DNA of 64,000 nt, from contig CM043017.1 in assembly GCA_023690525.1 (NCBI GenBank), forward strand, positions 95,692,023-95,756,022, read 5' to 3'. The notes below the pieces were generated by a model that saw nothing but the letters and a program-made list of their open reading frames with translations, was not told the DNA's origin and made no database searches. Positions 11,960-22,690 of the stretch are shown here, piece by piece. Position 1 is the first letter of the stretch. The number at the start of each line of letters is the position of its first letter. The DNA is from Holotrichia oblita. Lineage: Eukaryota; Arthropoda; Insecta; Coleoptera; Scarabaeidae. The translations under genes were made by a program, and so were the position numbers.

Positions 11960-13740
11960 GTAGGTAATGAGTTCTAGTGGTCTGAAGGTTGCGGGCATCA
12001 ATATTTATTCCTTGTTTCCTAAACTTCACAATTGGAATAATTTCTTAACACACAATCCCATCGACATTGTATTTGTGATAGAAACCTGATTATCCTCTAC
12101 GATTACAAAAATATGAAAAAAGAACCAAAAGGTATAGCGAACAATTTTGCAGAATTCTTTGAAAGAATAGCATCGATAACGGTATATGTGACTGTGACCA
12201 GAGATTAAGTGAGAAAAGAGACAGGATGGGAAGTCTATAGTCACTCTATTTTCCGGAAGTAACAGAAATGGAAATCTTTTGTTTACTAAAGGAATTAAAG
12301 ATTAAAATCCCGCAAGAATAGATTCTATGAAACCCTTGATGACTTTGCAGAAAACAGAGACTTGATGTGCTCTGTTATAACAAAACTAATAAACAAATCC
12401 ATGGAGCAAGAACTCGTACTAAAAGAACTAAAGATATCTTTGCTAAGACACAAGGAGAAACTCACAAACGTTGCGAAAACTACAGGTCAATATTGTGCCT
12501 GTTTTAGGAAAAATTATGGAAAGGCATGTCATTAATGTGCTAAGCAGTTTTTTTACAGAAACATAAAATAATAGATAAGCATCAGTACGGATACCAGAAA
12601 GTTAGGAGCGCAACGCAACTATTACAAGATTTGATAAGAGAAATAGGCGATAAGTTGAACAAACGATTATATTGATCATGAAGTAAAGTTAGTCCAAAGG
12701 GAGAAATATGGAATAAGAGGCAAAATGCTGAAATGGATGGAAGATTATTTAAATGATTGCGAATTTAAGATCAACATATATGGAGAGGTAGGAAACACGA
12801 AAAGAAATAAGAAAAGGAGTACCGCAAGAAGCCATTAATGCACCTCCTTTATGTAAATGATATCGGACTGTGCTTCTCAAGGTGTAAATATTTTCCATAC
12901 GCTGATGACACCATAATAGTCTCAGCACACATGGACGAAAATAAGGCATTGGAAAAATCTGCAAAATGAATTTGATAAGTTTTAGAAATGGGTTCATGAC
13001 AAACAACTGGTCATTAATAACAAAAAGACAAAAGTAATGCGAATCCCATCAGCACATCTGAAAAGCATGTGAAAAACAAAACTAATATTACACGACAAAG
13101 AATGCCTACATCACAGAGTACTCAAAGGATGCAAGTGCACTAAAATGTTAGCAAAAGTAAATGAACAAAAGTACCTGGGAGTCACGGTTGATCAACGCTT
13201 TACTTGGGAGATACACATAAATACAATATGTAAATCGCTCAGACTATTACTATTGGCTTGTCAATATTACTATCTAAAGGAATATGAGCCACCATACACA
13301 ATGAAATTGATTTACTACTCATTAGTGGAATCCCCTAAGGTACAGAATCACGGTGTGGGAAGCTCATCCAAGTTACTTGATCGGACGGAGACAACTTACA
13401 CAGAACTCGATAGTTAGAAATCTAGAACGAGAAGGTGGATCTAATAAATATAAGAAAATATATATTAAAAGTAGAATAATTGTTTCTGTATAGATTAGCG
13501 ACGTAAAATAAGTTGGATATAGTTAGTTTCGAACGAATAGAACATGGATACGAAACAGGAAGGAAGATAGGAAACTTTTTAAAACAGGAAACAATAGTAA
13601 ATAAATATAGAACACGAACGAAAGAAGCATTGATATCCAGAATATGGAAGGGTGTGCCACACGTAATACGACCTATAGAATGCATAGCAGGATTTAAAAA
13701 AGACTGAAAGGCCGGCTGATGGAAGAAAAAACAGAATAAC
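11960..13740 (+). pseudogene. LINE ORF2 remnant (endonuclease start, RT, tail)
   Basis: At 11966-12090 the frame reads KVAGINIYSLFPKLHN and then PIDIVFVIET, the start of an apurinic-type endonuclease domain. Most of the endonuclease is missing. RT blocks follow: KHQYGYQK-like text near 12580, the catalytic box as FPYADDTIIVSAH near 12890-12930, and NKKTKVMRIPSAHLKSM near 13020-13070. The thumb follows at 13145-13417 (KYLGVTVDQRFTWEIHINT). The tail at 13513-13707 includes ISRIWKGVPHVIRPIECIAG. The YADD box survives, but stops and frame changes occur throughout. Confidence 0.7.
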
Positions 13741-14014
13741 ACAAATTAGAAGCAAGAAAGTCGAAGACAGAGAGGAAAGAAAGTTAAAAAAAGTTAGTCG
13801 CTGAAAAGCATCGTTTGCCGAAACTTTCTATAATTTTAGCAATATTATGTCATCAACTCTTGATGTTGGACAGGAAATACCATCAGTTAGTGGGAGATTC
13901 TACCTTAATCCTACTGATGAAAGTGAAATTTAGCTTATTTTATTTGAGACATTTCGTAATCAAGCAATTCTTCTGTTATAATCTTCCCGATGAAAAATTA
14001 GTGACTTAACCTTA

Positions 14015-14420
14015 TTGCTTTCAATAATTGTCGCAACAACCGGAACATCTAGACCAATTGCAAAAATTTTTGATAAAATTATTAATAACCAACTTGTTAA
14101 TTATCTTAAGGATAGGAATATTATTTCAGAGCAAAGTTTGGATATTAGCGCAGGTAACTCCCGATGCTATTGTCTATTCAAAATACATCGATTGGACAAA
14201 AAACAGTTTGATAAAATGGCTTATTAATAACCAACTAAGTTAATTATTTGATATAGTGAATTATGAATTATTTATTTCAGAGCATTTGAGTTTGGAATAT
14301 TATTCCTAGAACGGTATAAACAGGAAGGAAGATATTCAACTAAATATAGAACCGAACGAAAGCTATGGAAGGGTGTCATACGCCTGGAATCATATCGCTT
14401 TCGCCACGCATCGAGAGATG
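14015..14420 (+). pseudogene. LINE RT fragment
   Basis: The frame at 14040-14150 reads RPIAKIFDKIINNQLVNYLK and then DRNIISEQSLDI, the RT segment preceding the first catalytic aspartate. Near 14320-14420 a short stretch (ACAGGAAGGAAGATA, then AAATATAGAAC and ATGGAAGGGTGT) repeats the tail sequence at 13555-13660, which suggests local duplication or a second copy of the same family. Confidence 0.6.
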
Positions 14421-14561
14421 GACAAAGGAAACAGTGTAATTGGCTTATTTTTCAGAGCTAAGTGTAAAGCTGGATTTGATCTTAGTGAAGTTAGTGAAAC
14501 AATTGTCTTTAAAATCTTCCCGGACAAATTAAAAATTAGGTTATTTTGACCTAAAAATTTT

Positions 14562-15179
14562 ATGATGCTCACTTTGCGAATGGCATCGATATTAAACTCT
14601 CTGAAAAAATGTCACCGTCCCTCCAGAAAATTTGAACCCCGGCACTTATCGTCCTCTCACAACAATAGTCTTGTGGTATACCGCAAGGGTCTACTGTTGG
14701 ACCTACGCTTAAATTTATCGCTTTCGCCACGCGTGTTGTCGCAAAATGCTGATGACATCAATTGTATGGTTGCTAACACCTCTACCGAGTTAGTTTCTGT
14801 AGAAGCAAATACCGTTCTCACCGATATGTCTATGTGGTGTAACAATATCAGTCTCATGCTAAATGCAGAGGAACGGCTTCGTTACGGAATAATTTCTTGG
14901 AGACGTGCAAGATCTGTTAATCGACTTTTCATATATCAGAAAAAAATTCTAAGATGCATGGTGGGGGTGCCAACTGGAGATTCTTATCCTCCCATATTTA
15001 AACCACTAAGAATTCTGCCCTTATTGTCACTGTACTTGTATGAAATGTTAATATTTTATAAGCGAAATGAAACTAAATTCGTAAAAAATTCTGACGTATA
15101 CAGTACAGTGGTGACACGGTGTAGGAACCAGTTAGATGTACTTCTCAACAACAACAACTCAATTTTGTATTGTGTTTAG
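14562..15179 (+). pseudogene. LINE RT-thumb composite with internal deletion
   Basis: An open frame of 205 residues contains pieces of one RT in order. In an overlapping frame at 14670-14720 the text is PQGSTVGPTLKFIAF. In the main frame NADDINCMVANTSTELV carries the catalytic box as NADD in place of the usual YADD. The frame then jumps to a thumb/C-terminal block: YGIISWRRARSVNRLF, then QKKILRCMVGVPTGDSYPP and LLSLYLYEMLIFYKRNE. A deletion therefore joined the palm to the thumb in frame. It is 5' truncated and not functional. Confidence 0.65.
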
Positions 15180-15448
15180 TTTTTCTCTATTGCATGTTTC
15201 ATATGAAGTTTTGTCCCATTGCAATATAGCGGTGTTTGTATGTGGCATGTCCGGGGGTTTACACCTTGGTTTTAATCCGCACTTCAGCGCTGAGCGTAAT
15301 TTTTCGGTTCACAATCAATGCCTTCCGAGTCCGCTCCTGTTTAGGAGATTAGGATGTCTGAATTGGGACCCGTGCGGCCTCAGTATCCTCAATGTTCCCA
15401 ATATCACCTTCCTTTATATATTAGTCGTTAGTATTTCCGCCTCTTCTT

Positions 15449-15461
15449 CGCAATATGGTAG
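15449..15461. repeat. target-site duplication, left copy
   Basis: CGCAATATGGTAG, identical to 17791-17803, directly abuts the 3' tail of the LOA-like element. Confidence 0.85.
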
Positions 15462-15478
15462 GTTAGGTTAGGTTAGGA
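15462..15478 (-). repeat. TTAGG-type tract at LINE 3' end
   Basis: On the plus strand GTTAGGTTAGGTTAGGA; on the element's strand (TAACC)3. It lies inside the target duplications, so it belongs to the element tail and is not target DNA. Confidence 0.7.
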
Positions 15479-15541
15479 GTGGGGTGGCATGCGGGCCTGT
15501 TTCACCGCAACCTTTACAGGTCTATTGTGATCCCCTTTACC

Positions 15542-15790
15542 TTAGAGAACGCTCTCTAGTTTCGCCTTCTTAATCAAACTTATCATTTTTGAGAGCGGCT
15601 CTTTTGTGTAGCCGTTGGCTGTGGGGTTCTCTATCCCCATTACTAGAAACCTTGTCCTCGCTAGGCCGTCACAGTGGCACAGAACATGAACTGGAGTTTC
15701 TTCTTCTTCTTGACAGAATCTGCAGAGACCATTTTCTGCCAGGCCTATGTTAAACATATGCCTATTCAGTCTGCAATGACCGGTCATCAC
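15542..15790 (-). pseudogene. LOA ORF2 C-terminal zinc-finger region
   Basis: Reads TGHCRLNRHMFNIGLAENGL then CRFCQEEEETPVHVLCHC, a C-x2-C...H-x4-C type finger found after RNase H in I/LOA/R1-type LINEs. It overlaps the previous open frame and is shifted against it by a short insertion near 15780. Confidence 0.75.
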
Positions 15791-16787
15791 TTACCATCAT
15801 TTTGACAGTCTTCCTGTCTTTGCTCAGTAGGTCTTCAGTAAACTTAGGCCTCTGTTCCCTTAGGAACTCCTTAGCCTGTCTTTGTCCTGGCGATCTTTCC
15901 CACCATTCCTTGGACTTGTTTTGTGACCATTCGTAGATGGATCTCTTAATTTGTGATTTGGTAATGCCGAAGGAAGGGGCCGCTCCTATGAAAGGCCTTG
16001 ACGAACCTCGTCTGGCCAGCTCATCGGCAGCCTCGTTTCCCTTCACTCCCGTGTGGCTGGGGACCCAGGCCAAAGTTGGCGTTTGATCAGATATCTTACC
16101 CACCTTAGGTAGGTACACTACCCTGACCTTTTGCCATGCCTTTGGAACCCATCCCCAGGGTATACAAGCTTTGAATATTTTTGTGAGATGTGGTATCTCC
16201 ATCCCTTTCTGAAGTAGGGCCGGAAATATCCCGTCTGTGCCCGCGGATTTGAATGGCGCAAGTCTGCTAAGCGCCCACCTAATTCTTACGGGTCTCGTGA
16301 TCTCTGTGGCCAGCCTCCAGTCGTCTCGCTTCGGCTTGTTCGGCCTTTGGTCTGGTTCGACCGGCCCGTGAGTACCCTTCAAGATTTTAGCGGACGGAAA
16401 GTGAACCTTTATCAGTTCTTCAATGCTCTCTTTATGAGTGCTTGTGTAGGTTCCATCCGTTCGTTTGATGAAACTTACTTCGGTCGCAGTACTACCCTCT
16501 TTGGCTAAGACTTTGTAGATGCGCGAGCATGCAGGAGTATCTTGCAGCTCCTCACAGAATTTCCTCCACGAGTCCCTTTTCGCCTTACGTATCTCTTTAT
16601 TGTACTGCGTTAGTTTAATTTTGTATGTCTCCCATGTGTGGTCGGATTTGGCTTTGTTAAATAACCTGCGGACCTCGGCTCGTAATTGCTCTAGGTTCCT
16701 ATCCCACCACACTGTCTTGGCGCCCTTGTACCGCCTCGTTCTTTCTGGGCAGTTTTCTTTGTATGCTGCTGTAATAGCTTCGTGCAC
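15762..16787 (-). pseudogene. LOA RT fingers fused in frame to RNase H end
   Basis: A 341-residue open frame covers the linker after the endonuclease (KTVWWDRNLEQLRAEVRRLF), the first RT blocks (KSAGTDGIFPALLQKG, then VPKAWQKVRVVYLPKVGKI), and then jumps after SDQTP straight to the last RNase H block, TLAWVPSHTGVKGNEAADEL. The whole RT palm with its catalytic aspartates and most of RNase H are missing, yet the frame stays open across the joint. No RT activity is possible. The C-terminal part continues ITKSQIKRSIYEWSQNKSKE. Internal deletion is the simplest explanation. Confidence 0.8.
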
Positions 16788-17592
16788 TTGGTCTACTGCC
16801 TGCTAAGCCTTCGATTCGGTCCACCGGCGCTGTTCCTCCCTCGAGAGACACCTGGAGGGACGTTAAATATCCTTGCCAGTTTGTCTCCCTAGGGTTTCTG
16901 TACTTGGCCTCGGTGAGACTGACGTTCAGGTTGAATCTTATGTGTCGGTGATCCGAACACGAAGGTTCCTCCGATACATGCCATCTGCTTATCGTATTAA
17001 CCACCTCGCACGAGCATAGCGTAACATCTAGCACCTCTGCTCGTGCTCTTGTGACAAATGTGGGTTCCCTGCCTATATTGGCCTATATTGAAAATATGAA
17101 TTGCATAAGTGACTCACCTCGTGCGTTGGTGTTCGTGCTCCCCCATGCTTTATGGTGTGCGTTTGCATCGCATCCTATTATTACATGCAGGCCTCTTTTC
17201 TCTCCATATGCGACTAAGCTGCTTAATATGGAGGGTGGCCACTCCTTGTCCTCCCCGGGGAAGTAGGCTGAGCAGACAATCCAGCTTCTAGTCCCTTCCT
17301 CGGTCTTGGCAGTAAGGATACCTGTAACCACGTCGTCGGTACAGAGGACCGGGATTAGTGTACATGTCACCCTTGAACTGTGAAGTATACAAGCTCTTGG
17401 CCTTACTGACCTAGGGTTGTATAATACCTTACCTTGTTGTGGTGCTAGGCCCGCAACTTTTCCTTTTACAAGCCATGGTTCCTGCAGTAGTGCCACATCT
17501 AGGCTTTCGTTATCGAACCTCCTAACAAGCGTTGCTGAGGCAGCTTTTGCATGTTGTAGGTTCGCCTGCAGGATCTGGATCTCCTTCTTCAT
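16699..17592 (-). pseudogene. LOA ORF2 N-terminus: endonuclease domain
   Basis: ORF2 begins MKKEIQILQANLQHAKAAS and continues through VALLQEPWLVKGKVAGL, an apurinic-type endonuclease start. HVIIGCDANAHHKAWGS carries the D-x-N motif. The frame meets one TAG stop near 17083 and then continues in the same frame as NIGREPTFVTRARAEVLDVT and EEPSCSDHRHIRFNLNV, the SDH motif at the end of the domain. The stop lies in a perfect 10-bp tandem duplication, GCCTATATTG twice at 17071-17090. A later frameshift separates this from the RT part. Confidence 0.75.
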
Positions 17593-17594
17593 TT

Positions 17595-17790
17595 TTATGA
17601 AGAGCGTTCCTCGTCGGCCACTCCCCCGGCAGCCTCGTCCTCCTCCATTGTAACAGCCCCCAGAGGGGCAGAATACCTTTTGAGGGGGCTAATTCCGCTC
17701 TCAGAAGACTGGCTTTCCGGGCTGGGGTCGACGGAAGGAGCCTTCACCCCGATGGCCACTGAGCCTTTCGGGTCGGATGGCTCCTTCTCT
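17595..17790 (-). pseudogene. C-terminal end of LOA ORF1
   Basis: The last part of an ORF1 frame that reads DPSPESQSSESGISPLKRY and ends EEDEAAGGVADEERSS. It is cut at its 5' side by the truncation of the element. The ORF2 start codon follows about 2 nt after its stop, the tight ORF1/ORF2 spacing typical of LINEs. Its apparent first residues lie in the flanking DNA. Confidence 0.5.
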
Positions 17791-17803
17791 CGCAATATGG
17801 TAG
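17791..17803. repeat. target-site duplication, right copy
   Basis: CGCAATATGGTAG, identical to 15449-15461, marks the 5' (truncated) end of the LOA-like element. Confidence 0.85.
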
Positions 17804-17809
17804 CTGCCT

Positions 17810-19340
17810 AGTATCGGTGGTAAATTGTTTTGGCATTCCTCTAAGAGCCCCAACTATCAAAAGAACTAGTTTTATTATAAGTCCTTGATAGATTTCTTGT
17901 AGTTCAAATGTTAGATCTCTATATTTGTTTCGTTTTTCGATGTATTTTGTTTTTATATTGTTTTCATCGTGACAGCTAAATTCCACAATTAGTATTTTTT
18001 TCTCGTTTGAGTAATACTACAAATCTGGCTTGTTTGCAGTTAGTTGTCGTGTTGTCGAGAATGGACAATTCAAGAAAAGTTGAGCTCTTCGTTAGTGACT
18101 ATTGTTTCTATTTGTTCTAAGGTATACAAAGGTTTCCATTCTTTGTCAAACTCTAATTTATGTTTTATGTATATATACATGTATTTTTTTAAAGCTGCAT
18201 CATGTCTATCCAGGTACAGTGTCTTGGTTTATGTAGGGCAGTTGCTAATTATGTAGATAGAATTGTGTTTCTATGTGATTATTGCATGCTCTACAGTTTA
18301 TGTTTTCTCTATTTTGTTTTAATATCTTTTTCCTGCAGCATAAAGAATCTACTACGCCATCTTGTGCCGTCATTATTTTTCTGTTTCGGACTTCAATCTG
18401 GCAGACTTCGAGAAGGAATACGTATTGGTTTTGGATAGATCTTGGTCTTTAATTATAGTATATAGTTTTCCGTGTAGTGGTTTCTGCGGGTGCTTTGTTT
18501 ATTTTTACTAAATTTGCGATTTCGTTCTTTATGTTAAGTTTTTCTGTAACGCATTCTGCTATTTTTTTATCCAGGCTTAGTACTCATGTTCTTTTACTAT
18601 TGGTATAAGTGAGTCGTCTGTCGGTTTTATATTTAACATAATTTTTAGGATAAATCTGTCATGCATACTGAACATACATGGCATGTTCAGTAGTCCTCTT
18701 TCACCTTCTGACCGTGGAAGGTATACTCTTTCTACTGTTGAATTTGGGTGGTGCGATACATTATTTTCCGTAATTTTTCTCATATTTCTATCTGTATATA
18801 TTTGCAAGCTCTTCATGTGTCCATCTCACAATCCCGAAAGAGTATGTTGCTATTGGAACTGCTAACATATTAGTGACTGCTACTTGGTTTTTTCCCGATG
18901 ACTCACTTCTTCATATTTGTTGCTTCGAAGTACTTTTTTGTTGCATTTGATTTGACTAATTTTGTGTCTATTAACGTGTTTTGTTGTATGCCTGAATACT
19001 AGTATGATTCTGACGGATGTAGGTGCTTGAATGTGTGACTATGTGTTGTTTCCTCCTGTGTTTCTCGCCATCTTCCTTTTTATATTTTGATGATAGCGCA
19101 TTTGTCGATCCCTACTTCCATTCCTTTGTCACTGTTTCTACTGCAGTTATAATTTTCCTCAGTGATGTTATACTAGCCGCACAGATGTAACTGCAGATCA
19201 TCGACGCAAAAGCGATGAGTTATTTTTCCTTGCTTGTGTTCGGGTCTCCCCGGTTATATCTTCTATCTTCTTGAGGCAAAGTTTCCTTTAGTCTTTTTTC
19301 CTAGTGCTTATAGACTCTCAACAAAAGTCTATATATAACA
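17810..19340 (-). pseudogene. R2-like-group LINE RT and C-terminal domain
   Basis: Reading leftward on the minus strand, the catalytic region near 19200 is HRFCVDDLQLHLCG, an MDD-type box with M changed to V. It is followed near 19110 by GMEVGIDKCAIIKI, then KHLHPSESYKYSGIQQNTL-like text in two frames, and KSNATKKYFEATNM near 18920-18960. The open piece 18816-18577 contains STVERVYLPRSEGERGLLNM. The end (17986-17810) reads EFSCHDENNIKTKYIEKRNK and then VGALRGMPKQFTTD. These blocks are shared by a widespread insect LINE group with M-D-D-L boxes. Multiple frameshifts and stops are present. Confidence 0.6.
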
Positions 19341-20900
19341 GACACTATGTATGCAAAAATGGGTCTCAACTCTTTACCAAGACGCTGTTTGGTCTTTTTA
19401 AACTGATATAAATCCAATTATGAAGTATAACTTCATCTGGTTGTAACTTCAGCAATCTTAGTGTACATTTTTAGGATTAATAAAGTTCTTTAATATTCAA
19501 CCTACGTCACGGCATGTTATTTAAAGTTTTTCAACGATCTATAAAATTTTATACTGAATAATACATCAAGTTATTGACAAGCGTAATAGATTACCGTTGC
19601 CTGTATCTCATGAAACTTAATGTAGGCATTATTTATGATTCAAAATTTCAATCAAAATATGCTACGACCCATTTTACTGTCATATAAAAATATTAATAAA
19701 AATATGCAAATGATGGAACGCAATATTTGCCCTGTATTTATAATTTGTGACTTAATATGAGTATGAATTCAATAAAGTCAATCTCTCTGAAATTTTATAG
19801 CACTTTTTAAATAAACATATATAGATCGAGTAAGTATGGATTTATTTTCTATTTTGCTATTCTGTAATCATAAAAACGACATAATCAAGAATTTCGAAGA
19901 ATTAATTACTATCTGGCTCGAGAAGTATTTAAATCAACAGATTTTTGTACAAAATCTGTTCGTGGAAGTAAATACAATTTATTTTCATTATGACGTTACG
20001 CACAATGCATTACAATTAGGTCGAAGGAGAACATTATGCAAATATAGCAGTTTCAGTTACCCCGTACGGAAGTAGATGAATCATGGAAATTTGGGTTTAA
20101 TCGAGGTGAAATCTGTTTCTTTTTTGTTCGCCGAAAAATTACTAGCGTAAAATTGGTCTACTGAATTCTGAAATACGGATTCGAATTTTTAAAGCTCAGA
20201 ATAAGTAGTAGCTGTACAGAACTAATGTAGTCAAACTACATAGTCACATACACAGGATTGAAGAAAGTACATGTACAGTATATATACAGTGTGTATATAA
20301 AGTATGGGAAAAAAATATCATTTCTCAAACCATAAAATATTTCGAAAATTTCCTTTGAGGGTTGATTTTTGTTTTTATCTATACCTACATACCTACATTT
20401 AATATTTTATTTGAGTTATTATGTCACTAGTGGTGATACAGTGACATCATCGATCATTTTTTTTTAGAAAGAACATCCTGTGTATTTGTTTATTTCTGAA
20501 TTCTACGAGAAGGGTTCAATTCCAAAATATTTAAGATATGGAACCTAACGTTCATAGTTTGGAAAATACAGTTACTTAAAATTAGTACTCTGTATTTATT
20601 ATTTTCTTAATATAATATATTTCCTTAATATAATAATCAGCAACAAGTATAAACAACAAAACTGAAAAAAATGCGATCATGATTGTATTCGAATCGACGT
20701 CCTGCTACTGCCTAGCAATATTCTAGCCTATGTTTGATGTTGAACTAATAGTTTCCTCGAAAATACTTCGATTACTTTAAGTGCCTGTGCCTTCCATATT
20801 ATCAACGTTAGTTCCCATATATTATACATGTTCGAATTCGATCCGTAAAATCACGTAAAATCTATAAATCTAATACGCCCGAGAAAACTCAACTTCAAAC
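19341..20900. other. AT-rich intergenic, possible miniature element
   Basis: No gene seen. The segment 20280-20500 starts TATACAGTGTGTATATAAAG and ends near ACATCCTGTGTATT, like ends of mariner-type miniature elements, but the two ends do not pair well. The 79-residue frame at 19836 has no recognisable content. Confidence 0.4.
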
Positions 20901-21379
20901 GTTGCATATCAGAAACAGATGATGTGAATTATGAAAGTTGCGAAATCCACCTACCATTCAGCGATTCTTGACGAAAGCTTATGGCGTGACCATGAAGAAT
21001 CGTAAAGCGTTAAGAAGAGAGTAGGAGATAGGAAACATCACTAACATGCTGCAGTGCAAAATCGCTGTGAAGACTACCGAGTTTGAGTGCAACTATGGAA
21101 TTGGAAAGATTGTAGTTCACTTGTAACAGAAGTTACTATAGTTTCCATTTCAATGAATAAAATGTAATCGCACCGTATGTAATTCCAATTGCTGTTAAAA
21201 ATGAAGAACAAATAGGCTCAAATATTCCAAGTCAGAACGGTGCAGAGAATACTGAAATAGAAAAGACATTTGAAGTTCAGGTGCTCTATTTAGCTTGTAT
21301 TAACAAAGTAATAGTATCACAAGAGCAACTAGGCGATGAATATATTAAATTAATAAAGTAGGACATCTTACGTCCGTAA

Positions 21380-22110
21380 TTTCTATATAGATGATGAAGA
21401 AATATTCATATATATTCATTTATATGTTATATAAACATACAGCCATTGTAAAAGACCTTCATTGGTACTATTTGAAGAAGATATAATGGGGTCACTGATT
21501 ACCATCGATTGAGAAAATCTATACATTTTGTCCTTTTAAGATCACTCTACGAAGTACTGGCGAGCACAACAGTATCGGGTCAAAAAGCAGGGACAGTTGC
21601 TAAAGCTTTTGCCAAGGATATGATTACACGACGCAGGGTTGCACGAAACCTATTAACAGACCAAGACCCAAACTTTGTGTCCGCACTAATGAAAAACATT
21701 TGCAATGTATTTGGTGTTCAAAAAGTACAAACAATACCACAGACCATTCACAAAGAAATGGGATGATCAAAAGAAGCCATCGTGTACTAAAGGATATTCC
21801 AACTTTTCAGTGTAATTGGAATCGATTCTTAATATTTATATTAAAGGTACAGTCCATTCATCCACTGACGAAACACCATTGTATTTGATGTATGGATACG
21901 AAATACATTTACCTAACGATGACGTATTTAAGTCTAATCACGTAAGATACGACTATGACAGCAATTACGCAGCAGAACTACAAGCTTATTTTAATATAGC
22001 TTTTAAAACCGTCAGACAGAATCTTAGAAAGTCAGCGGCAAATACGAAAATGTCAAATCAAGGGAAGAATTTTGGAGATAAGAAACTTCGATCAAGAATA
22101 AATATTTAAC
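21380..22110 (+). pseudogene. Ty3/gypsy-like integrase remnant
   Basis: Plus-strand frames encode the integrase core of a gypsy-type pol. AGTVAKAFAKDMITRRRVAR leads to NLLTDQDPNFVSALMKNICN, which carries the second catalytic aspartate, then FGVQKVQT. After a frameshift, NGMIKRSHRVLKD follows, where the expected catalytic glutamate is lysine. After another shift come TPLYLMYGYEIHLPNDDV and NIAFKTVRQNLRKSAA, the C-terminal part. Upstream text (20900-21380) is too decayed to assign but may hold the RNase H end. Dead copy. Confidence 0.7.
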
Positions 22111-22379
22111 AGTATTGATATTTACTACCGTTTACTACCCGATCTACATCAAATAGTCTACCCATATACCCTCAGTATGTATGTGAGGCTGTTCAAGTTG
22201 TTACAAATTTTGAAGCATATTTTAGTAAAACTTGCCCGAATTTTAATGTATGAAATGGTAAATGCGCGAATTGTCACCAAAGAAAAACCAGTAATACAAA
22301 TACAACTCATGAGTGTATCGCAGCAAGTATTTTAGTTACAGAAGAATTTGCTATTGCCTACACTGAACTGTTATCCTTC

Positions 22380-22690
22380 CTCCAAAGGTACCGTATAGAA
22401 ATCTGCACAACCAGAGACAATAGTTGAAGAGGCGAATACAGGATATGCTTCACCAAAGTGCTATTTAAGAATCAACATCACTTTGGTCTATACAAGTAGA
22501 TATGGTAAAAAGCAAAGCAGTAAATGGTGAAAACTCTAACTAATTTCCTTTAGCTAACTTACAAGAAAGACGCAATCCACTAGACAGTGCTAGATACTTT
22601 TCTACACTTGATTTAGCTAGTAAAGACTCCCAGGTAGAAGTATACTCCGAAGGTCCAGAAACGACAGCATTTTCATCAATGTATTGACTT
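22380..22690 (+). pseudogene. gypsy-like RT fragment, downstream of integrase
   Basis: In broken frames: RRIQDMLHQSAI-like text, SKAVNGE, then PLANLQERRNPLDSARYFST and LDLASKDSQVEV and PETTAFSS, the RT segment with the first catalytic aspartate (TLDLAS). In an intact gypsy pol RT precedes integrase. Here it follows the integrase on the same strand, so this is either the start of a second copy or a rearranged element. Confidence 0.6.

Larger units (their letters stand above)
15462..17790 (-). mobile_element. LOA-like LINE, 5'-truncated, internally deleted
   Basis: A minus-strand non-LTR element of 2,329 bp sits between perfect 13-bp target duplications. From its 5' end: the end of ORF1, an endonuclease, the fingers of RT, the last third of an RNase H domain, a C-terminal zinc-finger region, a 3' UTR and a (TAACC)3 tail. 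An RNase H domain together with an R1-like endonuclease points to the LOA group. It is much more GC-rich than its surroundings, which fits a fairly recent arrival. It lies inside another minus-strand LINE. Confidence 0.8.
15182..19340 (-). mobile_element. minus-strand LINE split by a LOA-like insertion
   Basis: Coding remnants at 17810-19340 continue, after the LOA insertion is set aside, into 15182-15461. The junction sequence is the 13-bp CGCAATATGGTAG found on both sides. The C-terminal text ends FTTDTRQLPYCE at 17791 and goes on as EEAEILTTN left of the insertion, which shows the two flanks belong to one element. The remainder down to about 15182 would be its 3' UTR. Confidence 0.65.

Noticed and set aside
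15462..15478. Interstitial telomere or telomere-targeted LINE insertion
   Set aside because: The TTAGG units lie inside the 13-bp target duplications, so they belong to the element tail. The target itself is not telomeric.
17071..17266. Plus-strand open frames across the LOA endonuclease
   Set aside because: Shadows of the minus-strand endonuclease.
20280..20500. Complete miniature mariner element
   Set aside because: The two ends look mariner-like but do not form a convincing inverted repeat.
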